37,112 nt of DNA, from positions 1 to 37,112 of the forward strand of contig NZ_JAKZKS010000017.1 of assembly GCF_022808615.1 (NCBI RefSeq), read 5' to 3'. This document shows positions 1 through 6,911 of the stretch, one piece after another. Numbering within the stretch: the first letter of the stretch is position 1; every line of letters begins with the position of its first letter. This DNA is from Bacillus sp. FJAT-47783 (GTDB taxonomy: Bacteria > Bacillota > Bacilli > Bacillales > Aeribacillaceae). The position numbers and the translations under genes were made by a program. The notes beneath the pieces are model-generated. The model did no database searches. It was given only the letters and a program-made list of their open reading frames with translations, and was not told the origin of the DNA.

Positions 1-205
1 TTTCGAGTGATATATCTTTTATGCTATCAACTTGTACAATACCTTCAGATTGCAGCCATTCAAAAAAGATTTTAAAGTCATGTACATAGCCCAATAGTGT
101 AGAAGGGGATAGATGGGCACGTTTTTTTGCCCGTACATACTCCACAACATAAAAAGGCATTTCTTTTAAATGTTGCTCCAATCGCTGCTCATGTTGTAGA
201 CGTTC
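1..205 (-). pseudogene. XerS-like tyrosine recombinase, N-terminal fragment
   Basis: Reading leftward from about 205 to the window edge there is an open frame with no start codon; an in-frame TGA (206-208) lies just before it. The translation contains HLKEMPFYVVEYVRAKKR followed by LSPSTLLGYVHDFKIFFEWL, which I recognise as the SAM-like core-binding N-terminal domain of XerS-type tyrosine recombinases. The catalytic domain would lie outside the window, so completeness on that side is unknown. The first residues of the usual protein are missing, and the frame runs into a hydrophobic reading frame from 189 onward. This suggests a deletion or insertion junction near 200-210. The family assignment is fairly secure; loss of function is inferred from the missing start. 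Confidence 0.6.
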
Positions 206-410
206 TCATAAATGCTAGTATGTAGAAAAAGTAAAAAATGGAATCAAGGTTTTTACTTACAAATGACATTATAGGAAATTTTACGCATAAACGTTTTAAA
301 AAATATTTAAATGTCGGGACTAACAAAATAGAAATGGTTACAGCAATTAATAACAGGAGACTAACATAAATATATTTATCATATATATCTTTAGCCTTAT
401 ACCCTTTCAT
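189..410 (-). pseudogene. Hydrophobic protein fragment fused to the xerS junction
   Basis: A 73-codon frame begins at an ATG at 410 that has no convincing ribosome binding site. It encodes a transmembrane segment rich in Leu, Ile and Val (roughly residues 15-35), a basic stretch, and a second weak hydrophobic stretch. The frame stays open upstream of the ATG to about 575, adding another strongly hydrophobic segment, so this is probably the 3' part of a longer membrane protein. Its last residues lie beyond the junction with the XerS-like fragment and are probably not native. I do not recognise the family. Confidence 0.3.
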
Positions 411-465
411 TAATTCTGATGCTTTATAGGCAGTATAGACATAAATAATCAGTAAAATATAGTAT

Positions 466-669
466 ATGATTAAGGTTATTAATAAAGAGAATACAACTTC
501 AGCGATTTTTTCGGCTAAAGAATTTATGAAAACTAGAGGGTGGGAATTTAAGGAACAGATAGGTTCAGGACTTGTATTTCAAAAAGATAAAGAAACCACC
601 ACTATTGAAACAAGACAATACTAAAAGCATTATTTTATATGGGATGTTCCAAAAGAAATATTAAACTAG
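466..669 (+). pseudogene. Small cytoplasmic protein relic with in-frame TAA
   Basis: ATG at 466 opens a frame of 52 codons that stops at TAA 622-624. The same frame then continues for 14 sense codons to TAG at 667-669. The product has a compact C-terminal pattern: WEFKEQIGSGLVF, then ETTTIETRQY, the stop, then KHYFIWDVPKEILN. The protein-like character on both sides of the stop suggests a nonsense mutation rather than two separate reading frames. A terminator hairpin follows directly. No good ribosome binding site precedes the ATG, and the opposite strand carries a hydrophobic frame over 466-575, so at most one of the two is real. The family is not identified. Confidence 0.35.
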
Positions 670-674
670 CGGGT

Positions 675-702
675 GCTTATCCGTATTAATAAGCGTTTTT
701 TC
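675..702 (+). terminator. Rho-independent terminator
   Basis: Six-base arms GCTTAT (675-680) and ATAAGC (689-694) are followed by GTTTTTTC. The hairpin lies just after the broken reading frame that ends at 669 and before the reductase gene at 804. Confidence 0.6.
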
Positions 703-803
703 TAGTAAAAAATATTGAGTCAGAACGCCATTTTTAAATAATTGGTATTAAACAATTAGGCAGGATAGATAAATAAGGTCTGGTTTTTAAATGGAGGTAG
801 CAG

Positions 804-1328
804 ATGAGGAAAATAATATTGTTTATAGCGCAAAGTTTGGACGGGTATATTGCAACAAAAGAAGACTCTTTAGATTGGTTATTTAACGTTGAGGGTGAAG
901 GAGATAATGGTTACTCTGAATTTATTGATACGGTTGATACGATTTTAATTGGAAAGAGAACATATGACTGGATTATGAAGCATGAAAATGGAAAATTTCC
1001 ATACCGTAATAAAGAGTGTTATGTCTTTTCAAGGTCAGCAATTCAGGATACCGAACATGTTAAATTCGTAAACGGAGACATCATTAGATTTACAAAAAGC
1101 TTAAAAGATGCAGAAGGGAAAAATATTTGGATCGTTGGCGGTGGCGATTTATTACATACGTTTTTAAAAGAAAAACTCGTTGATGAATTAATATTGACAG
1201 TTGCTCCAAAGATTATTGGAGAAGGAATTCCACTATTTAAAGCAGGCGATTATCAACTGGACCTTTCGTTAAAAGGTACTAGAACTTTTAACCAATTTGT
1301 TGAATTACATTACGCAATAAAAAAATAA
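804..1328 (+). CDS. Dihydrofolate reductase family protein (RibD C-terminal domain-like)
   Basis: This 174-residue soluble protein belongs to the DHFR/RibD_C fold family (YyaP/YwjB type). The N-terminus MRKIILFIAQSLDGYIA is the typical first strand and loop. TILIGKRTYDW around residues 45-55 and IWIVGGGDLLHTFL around 108-121 form the NADPH-binding part. VDELILTVAPKIIGEGIPLF near 126-145 is the diagnostic C-terminal signature. Family members reduce pteridine- or pyrimidine-like substrates with NADPH, but the substrate of this subgroup is unknown and it is not the housekeeping FolA. The start has a good ribosome binding site (GGAGG, 793-797). It is probably monocistronic or read with the acetyltransferase 78 bases downstream. 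Confidence 0.9.
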   Translation: MRKIILFIAQSLDGYIATKEDSLDWLFNVEGEGDNGYSEFIDTVDTILIGKRTYDWIMKHENGKFPYRNKECYVFSRSAIQDTEHVKFVNGDIIRFTKSLKDAEGKNIWIVGGGDLLHTFLKEKLVDELILTVAPKIIGEGIPLFKAGDYQLDLSLKGTRTFNQFVELHYAIKK

Positions 1329-1406
1329 TAAAATACTTCAAAATGGTTCTATCTATTAATGTTTCTTATTTTGAAATAATTGCAGAAAAAGGTAAGGGGG
1401 ATTCTC

Positions 1407-1907
1407 TTGTTAATCAGAGAGATAAAAGCAGAAGATGCAGAGAATTTTATAAATTTAATAAAGCAAGTTGAATCTGAAGCTAAATTCTTGCTTATGGAAG
1501 CTGGAGAAAGAAAAACGACTCCTGAGCAACAACGTATACAGATAGAACGTCTTGCACAGCAAAGTAATTCAACAATATTGATTGCCGAGCAAGACGAAGG
1601 AAAGTTAGTAGGCTATTTGATTGCGAACGGGGGAAAAGTTAAAAGAACTAAGCACTCTGTATATCTCGTTATTGGTATTTTAGAAGAATACAGAGGTCAA
1701 GGGATAGGAACAGCACTATTTCAACGTTTAGAAGAATGGGCAATAAATCATCATATTACTCGATTAGAACTCACAGTAGTAACCCAAAATGACGCAGCAC
1801 TAGCTCTATATAAGAAAAGTGGATTTGAAATTGAAGGAACGAAGAGAAATTCACTTATGATTGATGGAAGGCCTTATAATGAATATTATATGTCTAAATT
1901 ATTATGA
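1407..1907 (+). CDS. GNAT family N-acetyltransferase
   Basis: This 166-residue Gcn5-related acetyltransferase probably transfers acetyl from acetyl-CoA to an amine or a protein N-terminus; the substrate cannot be read from sequence. Motif A is clear: a beta strand VYLVIGILEEYRGQGIGTAL with the R/Q-x-x-G-x-G/A acetyl-CoA loop, followed by an amphipathic helix. Motif B follows (RLELTVVTQNDAALALYKKS, then GF). I chose TTG at 1407 because AAGGGGG at 1394-1400 sits six bases upstream; an upstream in-frame TTG at 1380 would place that ribosome binding site inside the gene. It is similar in layout to RimI/phosphinothricin-type acetyltransferases and ends 61 bases before the toxin-like peptide. Confidence 0.88.
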   Translation: MLIREIKAEDAENFINLIKQVESEAKFLLMEAGERKTTPEQQRIQIERLAQQSNSTILIAEQDEGKLVGYLIANGGKVKRTKHSVYLVIGILEEYRGQGIGTALFQRLEEWAINHHITRLELTVVTQNDAALALYKKSGFEIEGTKRNSLMIDGRPYNEYYMSKLL

Positions 1908-1968
1908 ATGTCGTATGTATAGGACAAACTTGGATCAGGGAAGGCTGAACATAAGGGGGCGACTATCA

Positions 1969-2061
1969 ATGAGTACCTTTGAAGCTTTATCTCTGATGCT
2001 TAGTTTTGGTATGCTTGTAATCGCTATTCTAGGATTTACAGATAAGGATAAAAATTCTTGA
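1969..2061 (+). CDS. Putative holin-like toxin peptide (Hol-Tox type)
   Basis: A 30-residue peptide starts at ATG 1969 behind AAGGGGGC (1953-1960). It has a short polar start, one transmembrane helix (about residues 6-23) and a charged tail DKDKNS. The pattern MSTFEALSLMLSFGMLVIAI matches the putative holin-like toxin family common in Bacillaceae, whose known relatives (BsrG/TxpA-like) insert in the membrane and are silenced by antisense RNAs overlapping the 3' end. A terminator hairpin starts at the stop codon and a second inverted repeat lies at 2100-2127. The antisense RNA itself is not demonstrated here. Family membership is likely; toxicity is inference. Confidence 0.65.
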   Translation: MSTFEALSLMLSFGMLVIAILGFTDKDKNS

Positions 2062-2090
2062 ACACGCTGAAACATGCGTGTTGTTTTTTA
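2061..2090 (+). terminator. Terminator of the toxin-like peptide
   Basis: AACACGC (2061-2067) pairs with GCGTGTT (2076-2082), followed by GTTTTTTA. It begins at the last base of the peptide stop codon. Confidence 0.75.
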
Positions 2091-2099
2091 ATTTTAATA

Positions 2100-2127
2100 T
2101 TTGTGAAATGGTTCTAAACTTCACAAA
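2100..2127. repeat. Inverted repeat downstream of the toxin-like peptide
   Basis: Perfect eight-base arms TTTGTGAA (2100-2107) and TTCACAAA (2120-2127) enclose a 12-base loop. There is no T-run on the + strand, so it is not an ordinary + strand terminator. It could be part of an antisense RNA or an operator. Confidence 0.45.
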
Positions 2128-2173
2128 CATCCTTAAAGCACCCTAGTCTTGCAAAACGTTTTTAATAAATAAT

Positions 2174-2203
2174 ACCCCACAGGGACCTTTGAATCTGTGG
2201 GGT
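2174..2203 (-). terminator. Probable terminator of the primase-helicase gene
   Basis: Nine-base perfect arms ACCCCACAG (2174-2182) and CTGTGGGGT (2195-2203) lie 29 bases beyond the stop codon of the minus-strand helicase. On the minus strand they are followed by an A/T-rich stretch with interrupted T runs, so termination is plausible but not textbook. Confidence 0.5.
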
Positions 2204-2231
2204 AGATTATCGATTATTTTGGTGAAATTAA

Positions 2232-4556
2232 TTAAAATAACTTCATCTGTTCTTCAATGGAACTGTTTTTCTCATCTATTGAATACCCCATTGCACGGTA
2301 ACCGACTAATCTTTTTTCAAACATCTTTTGCATCAGCGGTATTTTTTTATCGACATAATCATAAACACGTACTTCCTGTTTGTTGGCGTGATTTCGGTGT
2401 ATGCGACCAACGTATTGTTGTAGGGTTCCTTTCCATGATATTGGCATAGCTAAGAAAAGCGTATCTAGCCGAGCATCGTCAAAGCCTTCACCAATATATT
2501 TGCCTGTTGCAATTACTAATCTCTCTGTTCTATCAGGAATAGTAGCTAGCCTTTCAAGTTGTTGTTTCCTTTCCTTTTTCGTCATATTTCCTGATAGTAC
2601 GATAATATTTTTAGCAAATCCTTGAAACATCTGTTGAATGGTTTTAATATGTTCAATTCGTTCTGTTAAGATTAATGGAGAACGCCCTTCTTCAAGATTA
2701 GACAAAACATCATCAAATAATTGTTCGTTCCGTTTTTTGTTGTTAGCCATTTCTTTATATAGTTTTTGAATATCTTCTTGATCAGATTGAAAATCCGTAT
2801 ACCTCGTAAATAATCGATGTACAAAGGGCCGAACCTTTGCTTGAGCTTTTGCGTTCACTTTATAGCGGATCGGACCGCATTGCATGTAGATAATAGGGTG
2901 TAACCCATCTTTTCGAATCGGTGTAGCCGTTAGACCATATACATACTTAGCTCGGACTTGTTTTAATACTTGTTCAAAACTATATGCAGATACATGATGG
3001 CATTCATCGACAATGATTTGACCATATTGTGTAATAAATGATTTTAACTGACCTTTATAATTTAAGCTTTGAATCGTTGTTACGTCTATATTTCCTGTAA
3101 TTTTCTTCTTCCCGCCACCGATTTGTCCAATTTCTTTTATGGGGATATTTAGAAACGTTGATAATTGATTCACCCACTGCTCTATTAGCTGTGTCCGATT
3201 TACAATGATTAACGTATTAATGTTTCGATTTGCAATAAGAGCAGCCGCAGTTACGGTTTTACCAAACCCGGTCGTTGCAGAAAGTACTCCTGTATGATGT
3301 TCTACTAACTGTGATAAGGCTTCGTGTTGCTGAGCAGTTAACTGACCATTAAATTCAACCTTGATTTGTTGTCCCTCGTATTGGTTATCAATGAAATCGT
3401 ATTCTATCGATAAAGAAGACAATAAATTGATTACCTCTTCTAAACAACCACGTGGTAAGACTAAATAGCCATCTTGATCCGAAGAGCAATTAATTACTTT
3501 AGGAATTCCATAAGTAGACATGCGATTTTTTTCCGCTTTATAAAATTCAGGGTTCGAAATCGTTGCCAATTTTGTTAATTTTGTTAATAAAGTAGAGGAG
3601 AGCTCATCTTTCTTAATGAAAAGCCCGTTTTTTAATTCAATGGTCACTTTTTTAGGATACACTTCATTTACAGTGATTTCTCCATCTTCAGTCAGTTGGA
3701 TAACATCCTGGATTTCTTTTGTTGTCATTGTTTGAATTGAAGATATAAACATCCATTGATCTGGATAGGGAGTAAAGGTTTCATCTACGAAAACACTATT
3801 TCCATTTGACCTTGGTATTCTCTGCAGTGGGAGTGCAATTAAATTTCCAAACCCGCCTTTTGGAAGAGTATCCTGGTTCGGAAATAATCGATCGAATGAA
3901 TCTAATCCTATTTCGTATCGTTTTTCCATTGTTTTCGAAAGCAAAGTCATTCCCATTTTTCGAGCTAATGAAGCGGGGACAGCTTCAGAGAAAAATATCC
4001 ATACGTGAGCACCTTTCCCAGATCTAGATCGTTCAATATTACAAGGTACGGAAAACTCTTTACATATTTGGACAAATGCGAGTACATCTTCTTGCCAATT
4101 GTTTTTGTCAAAATCAATCGCAAGGAAAAAGCACGTTTCATCTTTTTGTATCGGATAAATTCCAATTGTATGTTTTCCGCTTAAATGATCGTAAAGTACT
4201 TGATCAGTTATTGGTAGCAATGTTCGGTGCTGACATTCACTGCATTTTATCTCAGGTTTTTGGCAAATTGGTGCTTGCCATTCATGAGCACATGCAGGTG
4301 TGTAGCCAGCTCGGCCATTTTTAGATTCCCAGCGAACGGCATAAACATCCATTCGTCCTTTAAATAGTCGTTTGAATAATTGTATTTTTTCATTGGAAGA
4401 TGATTTATTATTAATCAATTCATGAGATAAAGTGGAAGAAAGGTTGTTTTCTTTTCTTTGCATCATATTGGAAATCGTTTTCTTTAAATATTCATTTTCT
4501 TTTCGTAAACGTTCACATTCTTGAAGGGCTGCTTGTAACTGAATTCGGATATCCAT
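2232..4556 (-). CDS. Fused archaeo-eukaryotic primase and SF2 helicase (TOTE-type conflict protein)
   Basis: This is a 774-residue fusion. Residues 5-35 form a short coiled coil. Residues about 60-110 carry a Cys/His cluster (C89, H91, C98, C105, C108) that could bind zinc. Residues 115-250 are an archaeo-eukaryotic primase (AEP) core: LAIDFD with the catalytic D148-x-D150, and SRSGKGAHVWIFF with H184. Residues about 400-774 are a DEAD/DEAH-type helicase: Walker A TTGFGKT (428-434), DECH (517-520), LTATP (542-546) and QQYVGRIHR (713-721). NCBI annotates this architecture as TOTE conflict system primase; a role in defence or repair is known only by genomic association. ATG 4556 is preferred over GTG 4559 because of GAGG spacing. 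It is transcribed alone. Confidence 0.85.
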   Translation of the reverse strand: MDIRIQLQAALQECERLRKENEYLKKTISNMMQRKENNLSSTLSHELINNKSSSNEKIQLFKRLFKGRMDVYAVRWESKNGRAGYTPACAHEWQAPICQKPEIKCSECQHRTLLPITDQVLYDHLSGKHTIGIYPIQKDETCFFLAIDFDKNNWQEDVLAFVQICKEFSVPCNIERSRSGKGAHVWIFFSEAVPASLARKMGMTLLSKTMEKRYEIGLDSFDRLFPNQDTLPKGGFGNLIALPLQRIPRSNGNSVFVDETFTPYPDQWMFISSIQTMTTKEIQDVIQLTEDGEITVNEVYPKKVTIELKNGLFIKKDELSSTLLTKLTKLATISNPEFYKAEKNRMSTYGIPKVINCSSDQDGYLVLPRGCLEEVINLLSSLSIEYDFIDNQYEGQQIKVEFNGQLTAQQHEALSQLVEHHTGVLSATTGFGKTVTAAALIANRNINTLIIVNRTQLIEQWVNQLSTFLNIPIKEIGQIGGGKKKITGNIDVTTIQSLNYKGQLKSFITQYGQIIVDECHHVSAYSFEQVLKQVRAKYVYGLTATPIRKDGLHPIIYMQCGPIRYKVNAKAQAKVRPFVHRLFTRYTDFQSDQEDIQKLYKEMANNKKRNEQLFDDVLSNLEEGRSPLILTERIEHIKTIQQMFQGFAKNIIVLSGNMTKKERKQQLERLATIPDRTERLVIATGKYIGEGFDDARLDTLFLAMPISWKGTLQQYVGRIHRNHANKQEVRVYDYVDKKIPLMQKMFEKRLVGYRAMGYSIDEKNSSIEEQMKLF

Positions 4557-4707
4557 CACATTACCTCTAATACGCTGATTTTAACTGTAATTTTAAAACA
4601 TTTGATTCGGAGTGTAAAACGATACTTGTTTAGAGATATTAATGAAGGTCGCGAGAATGGTGGATCTAAAAGATCTTTTCTTGTTAATTTTAGTACTCCA
4701 AATTTCG

Positions 4708-4716
4708 TGATATAAT
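4708..4716 (+). promoter_or_regulatory. Extended -10 promoter of the coiled-coil gene
   Basis: TGATATAAT at 4708-4716 is a perfect extended -10 (TGnTATAAT) without a strong -35. It overlaps the first in-frame ATG (4715), which therefore cannot start the protein if this promoter is used. This supports TTG 4745 or 4748 as the start. Confidence 0.55.
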
Positions 4717-4747
4717 GAAAAAGGAGAAATCGAGGGGAGGGGTATTG

Positions 4748-5089
4748 TTGAGCGGTGATTTAAAAGAATTATTACGATCGGTATTAAAAGAAGAGTTAGA
4801 ACCGATTAACAAACGCCTTGATGGATTTGAAACACGTTTCGAAGGGTTAGAGACCCGGTTTGATGGGTTAGAAAGTCGAATGGACGGAATAGAAACCCGG
4901 TTTGATGGGTTAGAAAGTCGAATGGACGGAATAGAAACCCGATTTGATGGATTAGAAAATCGATTCGACGGAATAGAATCTCGATTCGATGTGCTGGAAA
5001 CACGAATTGAAAGCCTAGAAGATCGTGTGTTAGAGCTTCAAGATGGACAAGAACAACTACAAAAGAACCTAATTGAGAGTCTTGGGTAA
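4748..5089 (+). CDS. Heptad-repeat coiled-coil protein, prematurely stopped
   Basis: This 113-residue protein is almost entirely a seven-residue repeat of the form E-T-R-F-D-G-L or E-S-R-M-D-G-I from about residue 24 to 90, predicted to be a long parallel coiled coil. There is no signal peptide or membrane segment. TTG 4748 (or 4745) is chosen because GGAGG at 4736-4740 lies just upstream and because the promoter overlaps ATG 4715. TAA at 5087 ends it, but the same frame continues for 33 sense codons to TGA 5189-5191 with a sequence of similar character (YTEKIVEHVDDKTEVLNKRV). The original protein was therefore probably about 147 residues and this copy is truncated. The function is unknown; similar small coiled-coil proteins are common in Bacillus, and another lies at 33882. 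Confidence 0.7.
   Translation: MSGDLKELLRSVLKEELEPINKRLDGFETRFEGLETRFDGLESRMDGIETRFDGLESRMDGIETRFDGLENRFDGIESRFDVLETRIESLEDRVLELQDGQEQLQKNLIESLG
4853..4936 (+). repeat. Two perfect 42-bp tandem repeats
   Basis: The 42 bases at 4853-4894 are repeated exactly at 4895-4936, and a third diverged copy follows from 4937. Each unit encodes 14 residues, two heptads of the coiled coil. Perfect identity at the DNA level means recent duplication or ongoing gene conversion. Confidence 0.9.
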
Positions 5090-5224
5090 TACACAGAAAA
5101 AATTGTCGAACATGTTGATGATAAAACAGAAGTGTTAAATAAACGTGTGTTTAAAGTAGAAACGGATATCCAACGCTTAACTCGACAGTGACTTTTCACT
5201 TGTTTTTTGACTTCATTGTATGGT

Positions 5225-5258
5225 AAACGCCTTCCTAAGGAATGCGTTTTTTATTTTT
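5225..5258 (+). terminator. Terminator after the coiled-coil gene
   Basis: AAACGCCTTCC (5225-5235) pairs with GGAATGCGTTT (5239-5249) with one mismatch, then TTTATTTTT. It lies 34 bases after the distal TGA at 5191, supporting the longer version of the coiled-coil gene as the ancestral one. Confidence 0.75.
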
Positions 5259-5361
5259 AGAAATTCGTGTTATGGCAGAAAATTTTTTGTATAATGTTGT
5301 AAGCGGCATGTTTTTGACTGTTATCAAATAACATACAATCCCATATATGAGGTGGATTATT

Positions 5362-5820
5362 ATTAAAAATTTGGAACACTTGTTAAAATCCCATATTCTG
5401 AATGCTAATTTCGCTGAAGCTAGTAAGCTGGCAAAAATGATGGAGGTTTCAAAGTTAAATGAATTGCTTATAGAATTAGCATTTGAATGTAGTGAAGATA
5501 TAATCATTTATACTTTCGTATGTCATCTACTAATAGAACAAGAAAGTGAAGCATTACATTCATTAGCTTGTGGTCTTCTCTGTCATCCTTTTTGTCATAT
5601 CGGTGGAGCGTATAAATCCGCTTTATACCATACAAGGAAAGCGTTAATGTTAGATCCAGAGCATATTGGTCATAAGGAGATGTTGCTATTCTTTTATGAA
5701 GTGCCTGATCTACCAGATGAATCCATAACAAAAGAAGAAGCTCTTAACATAGCTAATCAAATTTTAGAAAAAGAGCCACACAATCAAATTGCTAAAGATT
5801 TTATCAAAAATTTTGCTTAA
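5362..5820 (+). CDS. TPR-like protein of unknown function, unusual start
   Basis: This is an all-helical soluble protein of about 152 residues with paired-helix character: NANFAEASKLAKMMEVSKLN near the N-terminus and GAYKSALYHTRKALMLDPEH in the middle, the latter resembling a tetratricopeptide unit. A last helix pair follows (EEALNIANQILEKEPHNQIA). I do not recognise a named family. The start is odd: AGGTGG at 5350-5355 is spaced correctly for ATT at 5362, which would give (M)KNLEHLLKS. The only ATG (5347) overlaps that ribosome binding site, and TTG 5371 lies 15 bases away. Either a rare ATT start is used or an ancestral ATG has mutated. The gene is followed after 57 bases by the DUF4275 gene on the same strand. 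Confidence 0.65.
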   Translation: MKNLEHLLKSHILNANFAEASKLAKMMEVSKLNELLIELAFECSEDIIIYTFVCHLLIEQESEALHSLACGLLCHPFCHIGGAYKSALYHTRKALMLDPEHIGHKEMLLFFYEVPDLPDESITKEEALNIANQILEKEPHNQIAKDFIKNFA

Positions 5821-5877
5821 GGTTTTCAATATATCAAAATTAAATGTAATAACAATTTCTAACAATCGGAGGCTCAG

Positions 5878-6325
5878 ATGGATTTAGTAGAGATTTTAAG
5901 AAGAAAAAGAAGAAAAGTAACTGAAATTCCTAAGTGGGGAACTTACTTACGAAAACAGTGGGAACATCATTTCGCAAGTTCTATTAGTGATTCTGAAAAG
6001 AAATCGATATTTTTAGATGAATTTTTGTGGCACATATTTAGTTATGAAAAAGTAGCTTGTTTCCATAATGATGAGGCAAAAAAAGTATTTCATAATGAAA
6101 AAAAGAATCAATGCTTTGTTTTTTATCAACACTCGAACGATGCGCTTATACTAGAACGTCCACAAAATATTTCTGCTGCAGATTTTTTTAAATGAAAAGG
6201 ATGTTTATATTGTTGATAAGGAATTCAAATGGACATATGTTCAAACACATGAGCCTTATTGTGGTCCATACTATTGTTCAAAGGAATTAATAAAAGGGAA
6301 TAACTTTAATGGGGAATGCTCATGA
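5878..6325 (+). pseudogene. DUF4275 family protein, frameshifted
   Basis: The first frame (5878-6195, 105 codons) begins MDLVEILRRKRRKVTEIPKW, with downstream LWHIFSYEKVACF and VFYQHSNDALIL, the pattern I associate with DUF4275 proteins of Bacillus. The frame ends early after a run of seven T (6184-6190). Reading with one T fewer continues smoothly as L-NEKDVYIVDKEFKWTYVQTH then YCGPYY, up to TGA 6323-6325, restoring the expected C-terminus. One inserted T therefore explains the break. It may be a true mutation, a phase-variable tract or a sequencing error. GGAGG at 5868-5872 precedes the ATG. The last codons overlap the next gene as ATGA, so translation of that gene was probably coupled to this frame. 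Confidence 0.7.
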
Positions 6326-6729
6326 GAAAAAAAGCGTATTATTTAATTGATAGCTTAGTCTTGTTTGCCATCCTTGTTATTTCGCTTTTTTATGGAATAA
6401 CGTGGATATTGATCGGTGAAGAACCAATTATAAATAAAGAAGAATTTAACAACTTTGTCATTTTTACAATCTGCATGGTGCTACTATATGTAGGGTATAT
6501 TCATTTTCAATACGGCTCAAAAGTAGTGAAAAATGTAAAAACATTTTTATTTTTAGCTGGATTAACAATGTTCAGCTTTATCTCATACATAGGTTATAAG
6601 TCTGCTACCGTAGCAACTCAAGTGCAGCATGGAGAATATGTAGAGTTCGCTAGATTCGTAACATTTGTTTCAACATTAATCGTCTTCTTCTATGTTTTAG
6701 TTAAATTTGTGAAAATGCTGAAGAAGTAG
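6322..6729 (+). CDS. Four-helix membrane protein of unknown function
   Basis: This is a 135-residue integral membrane protein. Hydrophobic segments lie at about residues 8-30, 42-62, 70-92 and 108-130, with a basic C-terminus (FVKMLKK). ATG 6322 is chosen over 6316 because GGGGA (6311-6315) is six bases upstream and the ATG overlaps the TGA of the DUF4275 frame. No family is recognised. The overlap argues that the pair forms a two-gene unit, so the frameshift upstream may also lower expression of this gene. A weak hairpin followed by CTTTTTT around 6728-6752 could end the transcript. Confidence 0.7.
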   Translation: MRKKAYYLIDSLVLFAILVISLFYGITWILIGEEPIINKEEFNNFVIFTICMVLLYVGYIHFQYGSKVVKNVKTFLFLAGLTMFSFISYIGYKSATVATQVQHGEYVEFARFVTFVSTLIVFFYVLVKFVKMLKK

Positions 6730-6864
6730 CTTTGTTTAAAGGCTCTTTTTTGATTAGGTCTGTATGAATATATGGTTCACGGCCAATGTAGGGATGATGC
6801 TACCACGCGGAATTCTATGATGAAAGAGGGCGTTCATTTCTTCAATATACTATTATCTTTTTAA

Positions 6865-6900
6865 GAAAAACAAAGGAAGTGCCCTTAAATGAACATTTCC
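6865..6900 (-). terminator. Terminator of the GAF/PucR regulator gene
   Basis: On the minus strand GGAAATG (6900-6894) pairs with CACTTCC (6881-6875) with one G-U pair, then TTTGTTTTTC. It lies 12 bases past the regulator stop codon. Confidence 0.55.
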
Positions 6901-6911
6901 TCTGTTTCTCG

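Noticed and set aside
1861-2061. 66-codon frame starting at ATG 1861 in place of the 30-residue peptide
   Set aside because: It overlaps the end of the acetyltransferase in another frame. The strong ribosome binding site and the family pattern both fit ATG 1969.
4853-4982. CRISPR array
   Set aside because: The 42-bp units are contiguous with no spacers and encode protein heptads.
4806-5003. Minus-strand 65-codon frame with repeats inside the coiled-coil gene
   Set aside because: It is the complement of the heptad repeat; the Phe/His/Gln-rich content is an artefact of the repeat.
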